64,000 nucleotides of DNA from Oceanihabitans sp. 2_MG-2023 (GCF_030547245.1 NZ_JAUOQT010000001.1:186001-250000), one strand, 5' to 3'; counted from the first letter of the stretch, positions 18,930-27,802 are shown. Made by a program: numbers and translations. Notes: generated by a model not told the origin, from the sequence alone.

Positions 18930-20825
18930 ATGAAAAATTTAATTAAACAAATATTCTTCGTAACCATACTATCTACATTATTTGTAGGGTGTCACGACGA
19001 ATTAGATCAGTCACCGACGGATCCAGACAGTTTTACAGAAGAGGATGTATTTGCAAATGCTACTGAAGCTAAAGGAGCATTAGCTAAACTTTACGCTAGT
19101 TTAGCGCTTACAGGTCAAGATGGACCTGCCGGTCAAGCAGATATTTCAGATATTGATGAAGGATTTTCTCAATACTCAAGAATGCTTTTTAACCTTAATG
19201 AATTAACTACAGATCATGCTGTTGTTGGTTGGGGAGATGCAGGATTACCGGATCTACATGGTCAATATTGGTCTGGAAGTAACGACTTTACAGAAGCAAT
19301 GTATTATAGACTAGCACAAGAAGTCTCTTTTTGTAATTCATTTATTGCCAATGCTAGTGTATTATCTGATGAAGAAGTAACTTCTTTTATTGCAGAAGCA
19401 CGCTTTTTAAGAGCATTCGCTTACTACAACTTAATAGATTTATATGGAAATGTACCTTTAGTAACAGAAGTAACTACAGATTTACCTTTACAAGCATCAA
19501 GAGCAGAATTATTTGATTTTGTAGAAACCGAATTATTAGAAATACAAGACAACTTAAAAACTAGTGGTTCTAATGAATACGGTAGAGTAGACCAAGTTGC
19601 TGCTTGGGCATTATTATCTAAACTTTATTTAAATGCTGAAGTTTGGACAGGAACTGCACGTTACACAGATTGTGTTACCTATTCTAACAACGTGATTAAT
19701 TCTTCGTATAGAATAAACACCAATGATGCTAATGGAAACGGAACAGCTTATGATGAATTATTCCTTGCAGATAATGATACTAACGGAGCACAAAACGAAT
19801 TTATTTTTGCATTAAACTTTGATGGTTTAAGATCACAAACATATGGTGGATCTACTTTTTTAGTACATGCAGCAATAGGAGGGTCTATGGATGCAACAGA
19901 ATTTGGTGTTAATGGAGGCTGGGGAGGTCTTAGAACTACTAAAAATTTAGTAGAAAAGTTTCCAGTATTAAGTCTTGCAGACTTAAATACCGCTTTAGGT
20001 ACGCAATCCGACTGGGGAATTGTTGGAGACGGAACACCTAATGGTTGGGGTGGCCCAGATACAGAAATGTACCAAACTGGCACGAATCAATTTGCTTTAT
20101 ATGCAGAATTAACAGATGGTTTCTTAAAATTTAGATTTAACGAAGATTGGGGAAATAATTATGGGGATAATGGAGCAGATGGTTCTTTAGAATCTGGTGG
20201 CGAAAATATTGCAGTTACTGCAGGAACTTATTTAATCACTTTAGACTTAGATGCTTTAACATATTCTATTATTTCATTTACTCCTACTAGTGATCAACGC
20301 GCTATGTTTTATGCAGATGGTCAAAATTTAGAAATAACAGATATTTCTGAATTTACAGAAGGATATGCAGTAACAAAATTTAAAAACATAGATAGTAATG
20401 GAAATCAAGGTGCAGATTCTGCAGGCGATTTTGTAGACACCGATTTACCTTTAATTCGTCTAGCTGAAATTTATTTTAACTATGCCGAAGCTTCGCTTAG
20501 AGGTGGTGGTGGTGATTTAAACTTAGCCTCAAATAAAATAAATGAATTATTAGAAAGAGCTACAGGCGGAACAAACGCAAACATTTCGAGTAGCGATATT
20601 ACATTAGATTATTTATTAGATGAAAGATCTAAAGAGTTATACTGGGAAGGACAAAGACGTACCGATTTAATTCGTTACGATTACTTTACAACAGACACTT
20701 ATGTATGGCCATTTAAAGGAAACGACCCTTCAGGAACTTCTGTTTCTAGCTATAGAAACTTATTTCCTTTACCTACAAGTATTATAACAGTTAACCCAAA
20801 CCTTTCTCAAAATGAAGGGTATTAA
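18930..20825 (+). CDS. SusD-like lipoprotein with an inserted SusE-type binding repeat
   Basis: A 631-residue surface lipoprotein partner of SusC that captures glucan. The lipobox is TLFVGC (Cys21). TPR-like SusD helices run from 30 to 345 (EARFLRAFAYYNLIDLYG at 156-173), and the C-terminal SusD region resumes at about 455 (RAMFYADGQ, RLAEIYFNYAEA, WEGQRRTDLIRY). Between them, residues 361-447 closely match the two binding repeats of the next gene's product (WGIVG..TPNGW, LKFRFNEDWG, NYGDNGADGSL, VTAGTY). SusD proteins are usually about 500-550 aa, so the extra length equals the insert. It is co-transcribed with susC and the susE-like gene. Confidence 0.93.
   Translation: MKNLIKQIFFVTILSTLFVGCHDELDQSPTDPDSFTEEDVFANATEAKGALAKLYASLALTGQDGPAGQADISDIDEGFSQYSRMLFNLNELTTDHAVVGWGDAGLPDLHGQYWSGSNDFTEAMYYRLAQEVSFCNSFIANASVLSDEEVTSFIAEARFLRAFAYYNLIDLYGNVPLVTEVTTDLPLQASRAELFDFVETELLEIQDNLKTSGSNEYGRVDQVAAWALLSKLYLNAEVWTGTARYTDCVTYSNNVINSSYRINTNDANGNGTAYDELFLADNDTNGAQNEFIFALNFDGLRSQTYGGSTFLVHAAIGGSMDATEFGVNGGWGGLRTTKNLVEKFPVLSLADLNTALGTQSDWGIVGDGTPNGWGGPDTEMYQTGTNQFALYAELTDGFLKFRFNEDWGNNYGDNGADGSLESGGENIAVTAGTYLITLDLDALTYSIISFTPTSDQRAMFYADGQNLEITDISEFTEGYAVTKFKNIDSNGNQGADSAGDFVDTDLPLIRLAEIYFNYAEASLRGGGGDLNLASNKINELLERATGGTNANISSSDITLDYLLDERSKELYWEGQRRTDLIRYDYFTTDTYVWPFKGNDPSGTSVSSYRNLFPLPTSIITVNPNLSQNEGY
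20010..20270 (+). repeat. SusE/F-type carbohydrate-binding repeat embedded in susD
   Basis: This codes for residues 361-447 of the SusD protein. It is homologous at protein level and visibly at DNA level (AATTATGGGGATAATGGAGC, and GGTGGCGAAAATATTGCAGT) to the two repeats of the following gene. Confidence 0.85.
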
Positions 20826-20836
20826 TAACTATTAAA

Positions 20837-21862
20837 ATGAAAAACATAATATATAAATCAATTCTTTCCTTATTTATTACTACACTATTTGTGAGTTGTG
20901 ATGATAATGAATTAACAGAATTAAACAGTAACGGAATCCCTGAAATATCACTTTCTGATAATACTGTCATTTTAACCGAAGCTAATGCAGACCAAGATGC
21001 ACTTACTATAACTTGGACAGAACCAGATTATGGTTTTGATGCTGCACCAGAAGCTTACAAAATATTAATCGACACAGTAGATGGTGATTTTACTTCTCCA
21101 CAAAGTGCAACGGCAAGTATGTCTTTGAAAACATTTACTGCGCAACAATTAAATACCCTTTTAACAGATCTAGAATTACCTCCTAACGAAGAATCTCAAG
21201 TTCAGATAAAAGTGGAAGTTGTTCTAAGTTCTATAAATAGTATTTTCTCTGAAGCAGTTAATTTAACGGTAACTCCATATCCTGCTTTATCAGACATTAG
21301 TTCTCCTTGGGGAATTGTTGGAAGTGCAACTCCTAATTCTTGGGATGGTCCAGATGTGCCTTTTTACAAAACAGAAAATGATAATGTTTTTGCTGCATAT
21401 GTATATTTATTAGACGGTGAAATCAAATTTAGAGAGAACAATGATTGGGCTGTTAATTATGGAGATACAGGAGTCGATGGTACCTTAGAAGGTGGAGGAG
21501 ATAATATTGCAGTAACTGCTGGAACCTATTATATAACCATGAATTTAAACACACTTACTTATACCATGACTGATGCTTCAAGCGAAGACATTTGGGGGTT
21601 AGTAGGTAGCTCAACACCAAATGGCTGGGATGGTACAGATTGGCCACTTTATCCTGCTGGAAATGATATTTATATAACGTACGTAACATTACTAGATGGA
21701 GAACTAAAATTTAGACTTAATAATGATTGGGGTGTAAATTATGGAGATACTGGAGTCGATGGTACTCTAGATTCTGGAGGAGATAATATAGTGGTAACTG
21801 CAGGAAGCTATAAAATTACCATGGACTTGTTTAATCAAACCTACACAATAGAGTTAAATTAA
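20837..21862 (+). CDS. SusE-like glucan-binding lipoprotein with two tandem binding repeats
   Basis: A 341-residue outer-surface lipoprotein (lipobox TLFVSC, Cys21) that probably binds starch for the SusC/D complex. A SusE-type immunoglobulin-like domain (about 33-146, PEISLSDNTVILTEANADQDALTITW region) precedes two repeats at 157-244 and 252-339. Each repeat has WG[IL]VG, TPN.WDG, a DGE[IL]KFR..NDW core, VNYGDTGVDGTL and VTAG.Y.IT. The conserved tryptophans are candidate sugar platforms. It begins 11 nt after susD. Classical SusE is 387 aa, so this is a short member. A hairpin follows the gene. Confidence 0.88.
   Translation: MKNIIYKSILSLFITTLFVSCDDNELTELNSNGIPEISLSDNTVILTEANADQDALTITWTEPDYGFDAAPEAYKILIDTVDGDFTSPQSATASMSLKTFTAQQLNTLLTDLELPPNEESQVQIKVEVVLSSINSIFSEAVNLTVTPYPALSDISSPWGIVGSATPNSWDGPDVPFYKTENDNVFAAYVYLLDGEIKFRENNDWAVNYGDTGVDGTLEGGGDNIAVTAGTYYITMNLNTLTYTMTDASSEDIWGLVGSSTPNGWDGTDWPLYPAGNDIYITYVTLLDGELKFRLNNDWGVNYGDTGVDGTLDSGGDNIVVTAGSYKITMDLFNQTYTIELN
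21305..21853 (+). repeat. Two tandem carbohydrate-binding repeats in the susE-like gene
   Basis: Repeat 1 spans 21305-21568 and repeat 2 spans 21590-21853, 88 codons each. They remain very similar in DNA (GGAGTCGATGGTAC and GGAGATAATAT occur in both), suggesting a fairly recent duplication. Confidence 0.85.
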
Positions 21863-21905
21863 TACCATTAAATTCTTTTGTAGAATTAGTCAATATTAAG
21901 AAAAC

Positions 21906-21943
21906 AAAAGCCTATTTAATGTAAAATATAAATAGGCTTTTTT
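21906..21943 (+). terminator. Terminator or attenuating hairpin between susE-like gene and amylase
   Basis: A 13-bp stem, AAAAGCCTATTTA (21906-21918) with TAAATAGGCTTTT (21929-21941), is followed by T residues. It lies 44 nt after the susE-like stop and 50 nt before the amylase start. Confidence 0.8.
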
Positions 21944-21993
21944 CTTAATAAAAAACAACGTCATTTTATTGCAACTTTTAATTTTTTGAAAAA

Positions 21994-24828
21994 ATGAAAA
22001 AAATAATTTATTTAATAATGCTGCTAGGTGTATTTAACACTTATGCACAAATATCCTGGCAAGGAGGGAACAATCCCGAAGAAACAGATGCCGCCACTAT
22101 ACTTTTTGATAAAACAGGAACAGGTTTAGAATCTTATTCTGGAACCATATATGCACACACAGGAGTAACTATAGACGATAGTTCAGATTGGCAAAACGTT
22201 ATTGGTAGTTGGGGAAATAATACAACACAACCTGCTTTAACTCTAGTTTCTGGAAACATATATAAACTAGACTTAACTTCAACAATTAGAAATTTCTATA
22301 ACTATACTGGTGCTGGAACAGTAACTGCTATTAATATTGTACTTAGAAGTGCGGATGGCACACAACAAACTACAGATTTACAAATAGCTGTCGGTTCTTT
22401 TCAAGTTACTATGATAAACCCTAGTGATAGCAATAGCACTATAGCTGTAAATTCAGGAGCTGGCACACAAATTCTAGCACAAAACACTAATGGGAATGCG
22501 ACATACGAATTAAAAGCAAATGGAGCTACCATAAATACAACAACTACTTCATTTTACAGTTATTTTATATCTGGTATTACGGAGAACCTTAATTGTGAAC
22601 TAATTGTAACACAAGGCAGTGCTTCCGTATCTAAATATTTTAACATATTAGTAAATAACACCCAAAGTCAAACACTACCAAGTGGTTTAGAAAATGGAAT
22701 AAATTACACAAGTAATACTTCAGCAACACTTGTTTTAGAAGCTCCTAACAAAGATTTTGTATACGTAGCAGGAAGCTTTAATAACTGGAATCCTGATGCT
22801 AATTATGCCATGAAAAAAGATACTGCTTCCGATAAATTCTGGTTAGAAATTACAGGTTTAACAAGTAACCAGATTGAAACGTATCAATATTGGGTAGTAG
22901 ACCAAACTCCTATTACTAATTCCCCAGCAATGGTAAAAACCGCAGACCCGTTTTCAACCTTAGTATTATCCCCTTTTGATGATCCTTGGATTTCTTCAAC
23001 AACGTATCCAAATTTACCTGTTTATCCATCTGGACAAGAACGGGAAGTAACAGTTTTACAGACTGGGCAAGTAGATTATCCTTGGGTAGTTACAGATTTT
23101 GAAAAACCTAAAAAAGAAGATTTAGTAATCTACGAAGTATTAATTAGAGATTTTGATGAAGACATGAATTATCAAGACCTAATTGACAAAATAGATTATT
23201 TTAAAAACTTAAATGTAAACGCAATTGAGTTGATGCCTATCATGGAGTACGAAGGAAATGAAAGCTGGGGATACAACACTTCTTTTCACATGGCGTTAGA
23301 TAAATTTTATGGTACAGAAAATAAACTTAAAGAGTTTATAGACTTATGTCACCAAAATGGTATCGCTGTAATTTTGGATGTAGCACTAAATCATGCATTT
23401 GGTAGAAACCCAATGAATAGAATGTGGATGGAGGATGCAGATGGCGATGGTTGGGGAGAACCAAGTAGCGAAAACCCATATTTTAATCAAGTAGCACAAC
23501 ATAGTTATAGTGTTGGTTCCGATTTTAATCACCAATCTACTCTAACACAATATTATGTAGAACGAGTGGTTAAACATTGGATCGAAGAATTTAAAATTGA
23601 TGGTTTCCGTTGGGATTTAACTAAAGGATTTACTCAAAATGCCGAAGGAAGTGAAACGAATACCAATGCTTATCAAGCAGATCGTGTTGCTATTTTAAAA
23701 GAGTATGCAGATTACTCTTGGTCTTTAGATGAAACACATTATGTTATTTTTGAACATTTAGGTTTTGGAGGAAGCGCACAAGAAGAAACAGAGTGGGCGA
23801 ACTACAGACTTAATGAAAGCGTATCAAAAGGTATTATGCTTTGGGGGAAATTAACAAATCCTTATAACCAATTAACAATGGGTTATAACTCTGATAATAA
23901 CTTTGACGGAATGGGCCATGTTAGTAGAGGCTTTAATGCTCCTAGATTAGTTGGTTATGCAGAGAGTCATGACGAAGAACGCTTAATGTACAAAAACGTA
24001 CAATATGGTAATGCTTCTAATACTTCGCACGATGTAACAGATTTAAATACTGCAATCTCAAGAATGTCTGCTTTAGGTGCTGTAAGTTTAACCATTCCTG
24101 GTCCTAAAATGATTTGGCATTTTGGGGAGTTAGCTATGGAAAACTCCATATTCACTTGTAATAATGGAACCGTGAATGATCCAGATTGTAAATTAGACAC
24201 AAAACCACAACCACAATGGGTAGATAACTGGGATACAGACCCTACACGAAGTCAAGTGTACAACGATTGGTCTAGAATGAATTACTTAAAAATAAACGAA
24301 CCTGTTTTTGAAGGAGATTACACCATCACTTCAGGAAGTTTAACACCTAGAATCGATATTTTTGATACTTCTATTCCAACTACACAATTAAGAAACGTTA
24401 TTGTTTTAGCAAACTTTGATGTGGTTGCCCAAACTGTTAATACTAGCTTCCCTTCTAGTGGAACTTGGTACGATTTAATGGATGAAACTGGTAACACTAC
24501 AATTGAATCAACTGTTGCAACCATTAATATACCAGCAGGACAATTTAGAATTTTTGGTAACCATGCTTCTACTTTAAGTATTGATGACTTGGAAAATGTT
24601 TCCGATTTAAAGCTACACCCAAACCCAACAAAAAATTCATTTAAATTAAATAAAGAGGTTACAGATGTTCAAATATTTGATATTTCAGGAAAACTAGTAA
24701 AAGAATACAAAGGCGATTTTTCTAAAAACGCATCTTTTAATATATCCGAATTATCAAAAGGCATGTATCTAGTTAAAGTTAAAAACATGTTAGAACAAAT
24801 AAGCACCACTAAACTAATTAAATTTTAA
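21994..24828 (+). CDS. T9SS-exported multidomain GH13 alpha-amylase (944 aa)
   Basis: A cell-surface or secreted starch-degrading enzyme. Residues 1-19 are a signal peptide. An N-terminal beta domain (20-135, starting ISWQGGNNPEETDAA) of a type seen in Bacteroidota amylases is followed by another beta domain (136-222) and a CBM48-like module (about 245-325, FVYVAGSFNNWNP). The GH13 barrel spans about 374-800 with D541 (GFRWD), E587 (VIFEHLG) and D660 (ESHDEE); DVALNHAFG is region I. A type-A T9SS sorting domain (about 865-944, HPNPTKNSF...) ends in KLIKF. It lies 131 nt after the susE-like gene behind a hairpin. It probably makes the oligosaccharides that SusCD imports. Confidence 0.93.
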   Translation: MKKIIYLIMLLGVFNTYAQISWQGGNNPEETDAATILFDKTGTGLESYSGTIYAHTGVTIDDSSDWQNVIGSWGNNTTQPALTLVSGNIYKLDLTSTIRNFYNYTGAGTVTAINIVLRSADGTQQTTDLQIAVGSFQVTMINPSDSNSTIAVNSGAGTQILAQNTNGNATYELKANGATINTTTTSFYSYFISGITENLNCELIVTQGSASVSKYFNILVNNTQSQTLPSGLENGINYTSNTSATLVLEAPNKDFVYVAGSFNNWNPDANYAMKKDTASDKFWLEITGLTSNQIETYQYWVVDQTPITNSPAMVKTADPFSTLVLSPFDDPWISSTTYPNLPVYPSGQEREVTVLQTGQVDYPWVVTDFEKPKKEDLVIYEVLIRDFDEDMNYQDLIDKIDYFKNLNVNAIELMPIMEYEGNESWGYNTSFHMALDKFYGTENKLKEFIDLCHQNGIAVILDVALNHAFGRNPMNRMWMEDADGDGWGEPSSENPYFNQVAQHSYSVGSDFNHQSTLTQYYVERVVKHWIEEFKIDGFRWDLTKGFTQNAEGSETNTNAYQADRVAILKEYADYSWSLDETHYVIFEHLGFGGSAQEETEWANYRLNESVSKGIMLWGKLTNPYNQLTMGYNSDNNFDGMGHVSRGFNAPRLVGYAESHDEERLMYKNVQYGNASNTSHDVTDLNTAISRMSALGAVSLTIPGPKMIWHFGELAMENSIFTCNNGTVNDPDCKLDTKPQPQWVDNWDTDPTRSQVYNDWSRMNYLKINEPVFEGDYTITSGSLTPRIDIFDTSIPTTQLRNVIVLANFDVVAQTVNTSFPSSGTWYDLMDETGNTTIESTVATINIPAGQFRIFGNHASTLSIDDLENVSDLKLHPNPTKNSFKLNKEVTDVQIFDISGKLVKEYKGDFSKNASFNISELSKGMYLVKVKNMLEQISTTKLIKF

Positions 24829-24862
24829 TCCCTAAATAAAATTTAATTTTATATTCTAACAT

Positions 24863-24898
24863 AAAAGCGCAACCAGTTTTCTGGATTGCGCTTTTTTT
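24863..24898. terminator. Bidirectional terminator between amylase and second LacI gene
   Basis: A stem, AAAAGCGCAACCAG with CTGGATTGCGCTTTT, around a TTTT loop and ending in seven T. It separates the convergent amylase and regulator genes and could serve both. Confidence 0.88.
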
Positions 24899-24914
24899 AT
24901 TAAATAACTAAAGT

Positions 24915-25907
24915 CTATAGGTTTACTGCAATTGTTTTTGTACGAAAACTTGTTTTATCTTTACTTTTAATTCTTTCCAATAATAACTTGGCAGCCTCTT
25001 TACCAATCTCTTTAGCGTTTTGATTTATTACAATAAGAGATGCATCATATTTTAATTGCATTTCATTACAAAACCCAGCTATAGATATATTACTGTCCTC
25101 TTTTTGCAACTTATTAGTTAACAGAATAGCATGTAAAACACTTTTTTCATTTAAACCAAAAACCCCATCAACACTAGTATCTTTTTTTAATAATTCTTTT
25201 AGCTTCTGCTTCAACCCTTTAGATCTTTCATCGGTAATAACCGTACATTTCACAATGGACTTATGTTTTTCTATTGCAGCTTCAAATCCTTTTTGTCTTA
25301 AATTTAAATGATGTAGATTATTCATTTTTGAAGTGATAACTATATGCTTACAACCTCTATTTTTTATAAGAAATTCTGTTGCATCAAAAGCAGCTTGAAA
25401 ATCATCAGTTATTACTTTATCACATTCCAACTCATCACATATCCTATCAAACATAACTATAGATGTTCCATTATCTAACAATGTTTTAATATGTTGGTAT
25501 TTCTTTTTTTGTTCCGCTTCTTTAGAAATACAAATAATTAATCCATCAACAAAACCACTGGACATAACCGATATATTTTTGGTTTCCTTTTCTATTAGAT
25601 CATTAGAGATCGATGTAATTAGTTTATATCCATTATCATCTAAATACGTTTCTACTCCAACTAAAACCTTTGCATAAAACGGATTTAAAATATTTGGTAT
25701 AATTAAACCTATCGTACTTGTCGTTCCTTTTCTAAAACTAGATGCAAAACTATTTGGAGTATAATTATTTGCTTTTGCGTATTCTAAAACTCTCTTTTTT
25801 GTTTGAACACCAATTTCTGGACTATCGGAAAGTGCTTTAGATACTGTAGAAACCGAAATCTCTAAAGCTTGAGCAATAGAAGCTAATGTTGTTCTGTTTG
25901 TTTGCAT
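24915..25907 (-). CDS. Second LacI/GalR-family transcriptional regulator
   Basis: A 330-residue regulator with an N-terminal helix-turn-helix (about 6-28, TTLASIAQALEISVSTVSKA) and a sugar-sensing PBP-like domain (TIGLIIPNILNPFYAKVLVG). It is paralogous to the regulator at 14744-15784, sharing SVSTVSKAL, FDRI/FDRV and the CDKVI-DD region. It lies at the far end of the susCDE-amylase operon, convergent with the amylase. It may control the plus-strand operon, or a different branch of glucan use; the sequence does not decide. An inverted repeat upstream may be its own operator. Confidence 0.9.
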   Translation of the reverse strand: MQTNRTTLASIAQALEISVSTVSKALSDSPEIGVQTKKRVLEYAKANNYTPNSFASSFRKGTTSTIGLIIPNILNPFYAKVLVGVETYLDDNGYKLITSISNDLIEKETKNISVMSSGFVDGLIICISKEAEQKKKYQHIKTLLDNGTSIVMFDRICDELECDKVITDDFQAAFDATEFLIKNRGCKHIVITSKMNNLHHLNLRQKGFEAAIEKHKSIVKCTVITDERSKGLKQKLKELLKKDTSVDGVFGLNEKSVLHAILLTNKLQKEDSNISIAGFCNEMQLKYDASLIVINQNAKEIGKEAAKLLLERIKSKDKTSFRTKTIAVNL

Positions 25908-25941
25908 TTTACTTAGGTTTTAATACTTAAAAAATTTTTTT

Positions 25942-25967
25942 TAACTAATACTGTCCAATTTTAGTTA
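25942..25967. promoter_or_regulatory. Inverted repeat upstream of the second LacI gene
   Basis: TAACTAA (25942-25948) and TTAGTTA (25961-25967) are perfect complements 12 nt apart, 35 nt upstream of the start codon. A possible autoregulatory site, but the sequence is AT-rich and chance is not excluded. Confidence 0.35.
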
Positions 25968-26042
25968 GTAAAAATACTTCTTTTATTTCTTTTTATAACA
26001 GTATAGCTTTTTCAAAAAGAAAAAACCAAACAGCAAATTATA

Positions 26043-26076
26043 TAAAAAAAAGCCTCTCTGTTTAGAGAAGCTTTTT
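26043..26076 (-). terminator. Terminator of the tRNA-Leu gene
   Basis: The stem AAGCCTCTCT (26050-26059) / AGAGAAGCTT (26064-26073), with one G-T pair, is followed on the minus strand by eight T. It starts 9 nt past the tRNA 3' end. Confidence 0.85.
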
Positions 26077-26081
26077 ATTTG

Positions 26082-26163
26082 TACAGGCGGAGAGACTCGA
26101 ACTCTCACACCTCGCGGCACTAGATCCTAAGTCTAGCGTGTCTACCAATTCCACCACGCCTGC
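26082..26163 (-). tRNA. tRNA-Leu (anticodon UAG)
   Basis: An 82-nt class II tRNA. The acceptor arms GCAGGCG/CGCCTGT pair and the discriminator is A. The anticodon stem CTAGA/TCTAG encloses loop CTTAGGA, giving anticodon UAG with G37. A long variable arm (TGCCGCGAGGTG) and the T-arm GAGAGTTCGAGTCTCTC are present. CCA is not encoded. It is flanked by a promoter-like element and a terminator, so it is a single-gene unit. Confidence 0.95.
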
Positions 26164-26187
26164 AACTTTTCCGATAATTTCGGATTG

Positions 26188-26195
26188 CAAATATA
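26188..26195 (-). promoter_or_regulatory. -7 promoter element of tRNA-Leu
   Basis: TATATTTG on the minus strand fits the Bacteroidota -7 consensus TAnnTTTG, 24 nt before the tRNA. The same 13-mer TATATTTGCAATC precedes tRNA-Asp. No clear -33 TTTG is seen here. Confidence 0.6.
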
Positions 26196-26277
26196 AACAA
26201 TACTTTGAATATTCATAACATCTAAATAAAGAAAATTATCTCCCTTTTTGTACTTTTACAAAAACCGTTAATTTATT

Positions 26278-27666
26278 ATGCAAAATATTAAAAAATATAT
26301 CGATCAAAATAAAGATAGATTTCTAAACGAATTAATAGAACTGCTTAAAATACCGTCTATTAGTGCTGATTCCGCTTATAAAAAAGACGTACTTAAAACA
26401 GCCGACGAAATTAAATCAAGTCTTGAAAAAGCAGGCTGTGAAAACGTAGAAATTTGTCAAACCAAAGGATATCCTATCGTATTTGGCGAAAAAATTATGG
26501 ACAAAAACCTGCCTACAGTTCTAGTTTATGGCCATTATGATGTGCAACCACCAGACCCAATTAACCTATGGGATTCTCCTCCATTTGAACCTGTGATTAA
26601 AAAAACAGAACTACATCCTGAAGGTGCTATCTTTGCTCGTGGTGCTTGCGATGACAAAGGACAAATGTATATGCACGTTAAAGCCATGGAGCTTATGACG
26701 CAAACCAACCAATTACCTTGCAACGTAAAATTCATGATTGAAGGAGAAGAAGAAGTTGGTAGTGCAAGTTTAGCCGATTTTGTAAAAGAAAACCACGAAA
26801 AATTAAGTAACGACGTTATTTTAATTTCCGATACAGGAATGATTGCAAAAGAGGTTCCTTCTATAACTACCGGATTACGTGGGTTAAGCTATGTAGAAGT
26901 TGAAGTTACAGGACCTAATAGAGACTTACACTCTGGTTTATATGGTGGTGCAGTTGCAAACCCAATAAACATATTAACTAAAATGATTGCTTCCTTACAC
27001 GATAAAAACAATCACATTACTATTCCTGGTTTTTACGATAAGGTTGAAGAACTCAGTAAAGAAGAAAGAGCAGAAATGGCAAAAGCACCATTCTCTTTAG
27101 AAAACTATCAAAAAGCTTTAGATATTGATGCTGTATATGGCGAAGATGGCTACACTACCAACGAAAGAAACTCCATAAGACCAACCCTAGACGTAAACGG
27201 AATTTGGGGAGGTTACACTGGCGAAGGCGCAAAAACAGTAATTGCAAGCCAGGCATTTGCTAAAATATCAATGCGTTTAGTACCTAATCAAGATTGGGAA
27301 GAAATCACCCAACTCTTTAAAAATCACTTTGAAAGCATTGCTCCTAAAGGCGTTAAAGTAAAAGTAACACCACATCATGGTGGTCAAGGCTACGTGACAC
27401 CAATAGACAGCATTGGCTACAAAGCTGCAAGTAAAGCCTATGCAGATACTTTTGGAAAAACGCCTATACCACAACGTAGTGGAGGAAGTATTCCTATTGT
27501 TTCCCTTTTTGAAAAAGAATTAAAAAGCAAGACTATTTTAATGGGATTTGGTTTAGATAGCGACGCAATTCACTCGCCAAACGAACATTTTGGTGTTTGG
27601 AATTATTTTAAAGGCATTGAAACAATTCCTCTTTTTTACAAATATTTCACAGAATTATACAAGTAA
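26278..27666 (+). CDS. M20 family dipeptidase / metallopeptidase
   Basis: A 462-residue cytoplasmic zinc peptidase of the DapE/CNDP-like group, expected to cleave dipeptides or short peptides. Metal and catalytic residues are visible: H86 and D88 (YGHYDVQPP), D125 (GACDDKG), and E157/E158 (EGEEEVGS). A dimerisation/lid domain occupies about 190-370 (RDLHSGLYGG), and H in DAIHSPNEH completes the site. The protein has a full family length. It is followed almost immediately by a dispersed repeat. The natural substrate cannot be read. Confidence 0.9.
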   Translation: MQNIKKYIDQNKDRFLNELIELLKIPSISADSAYKKDVLKTADEIKSSLEKAGCENVEICQTKGYPIVFGEKIMDKNLPTVLVYGHYDVQPPDPINLWDSPPFEPVIKKTELHPEGAIFARGACDDKGQMYMHVKAMELMTQTNQLPCNVKFMIEGEEEVGSASLADFVKENHEKLSNDVILISDTGMIAKEVPSITTGLRGLSYVEVEVTGPNRDLHSGLYGGAVANPINILTKMIASLHDKNNHITIPGFYDKVEELSKEERAEMAKAPFSLENYQKALDIDAVYGEDGYTTNERNSIRPTLDVNGIWGGYTGEGAKTVIASQAFAKISMRLVPNQDWEEITQLFKNHFESIAPKGVKVKVTPHHGGQGYVTPIDSIGYKAASKAYADTFGKTPIPQRSGGSIPIVSLFEKELKSKTILMGFGLDSDAIHSPNEHFGVWNYFKGIETIPLFYKYFTELYK

Positions 27667-27668
27667 TA

Positions 27669-27785
27669 TTTGGGTGTTACCACCTTTTACTTTTAAGTAA
27701 GTAAAAGGTGGTCGCGCTTTTCATTATATCTTTTTTTGCCATATATGGTAGCAAAAAAAGGATGTCATTACAATCGCTAACACGA
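27669..27785 (+). repeat. Dispersed flavobacterial intergenic repeat, copy A
   Basis: It begins 3 nt after the M20 stop. Layout: GGGTGTTACC, a hairpin (ACCACCTTTTAC with GTAAAAGGTGGT), CGCTTTTCATTATATC, a second hairpin (TTTTTTTGC with GCAAAAAAA), then GGATGTCATTACAATCGCTAAC. The same layout recurs at 34763-34884, 52931-53010 and 63804-63914. Confidence 0.85.
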
Positions 27786-27802
27786 GCCAATTAAACATTT
27801 AT

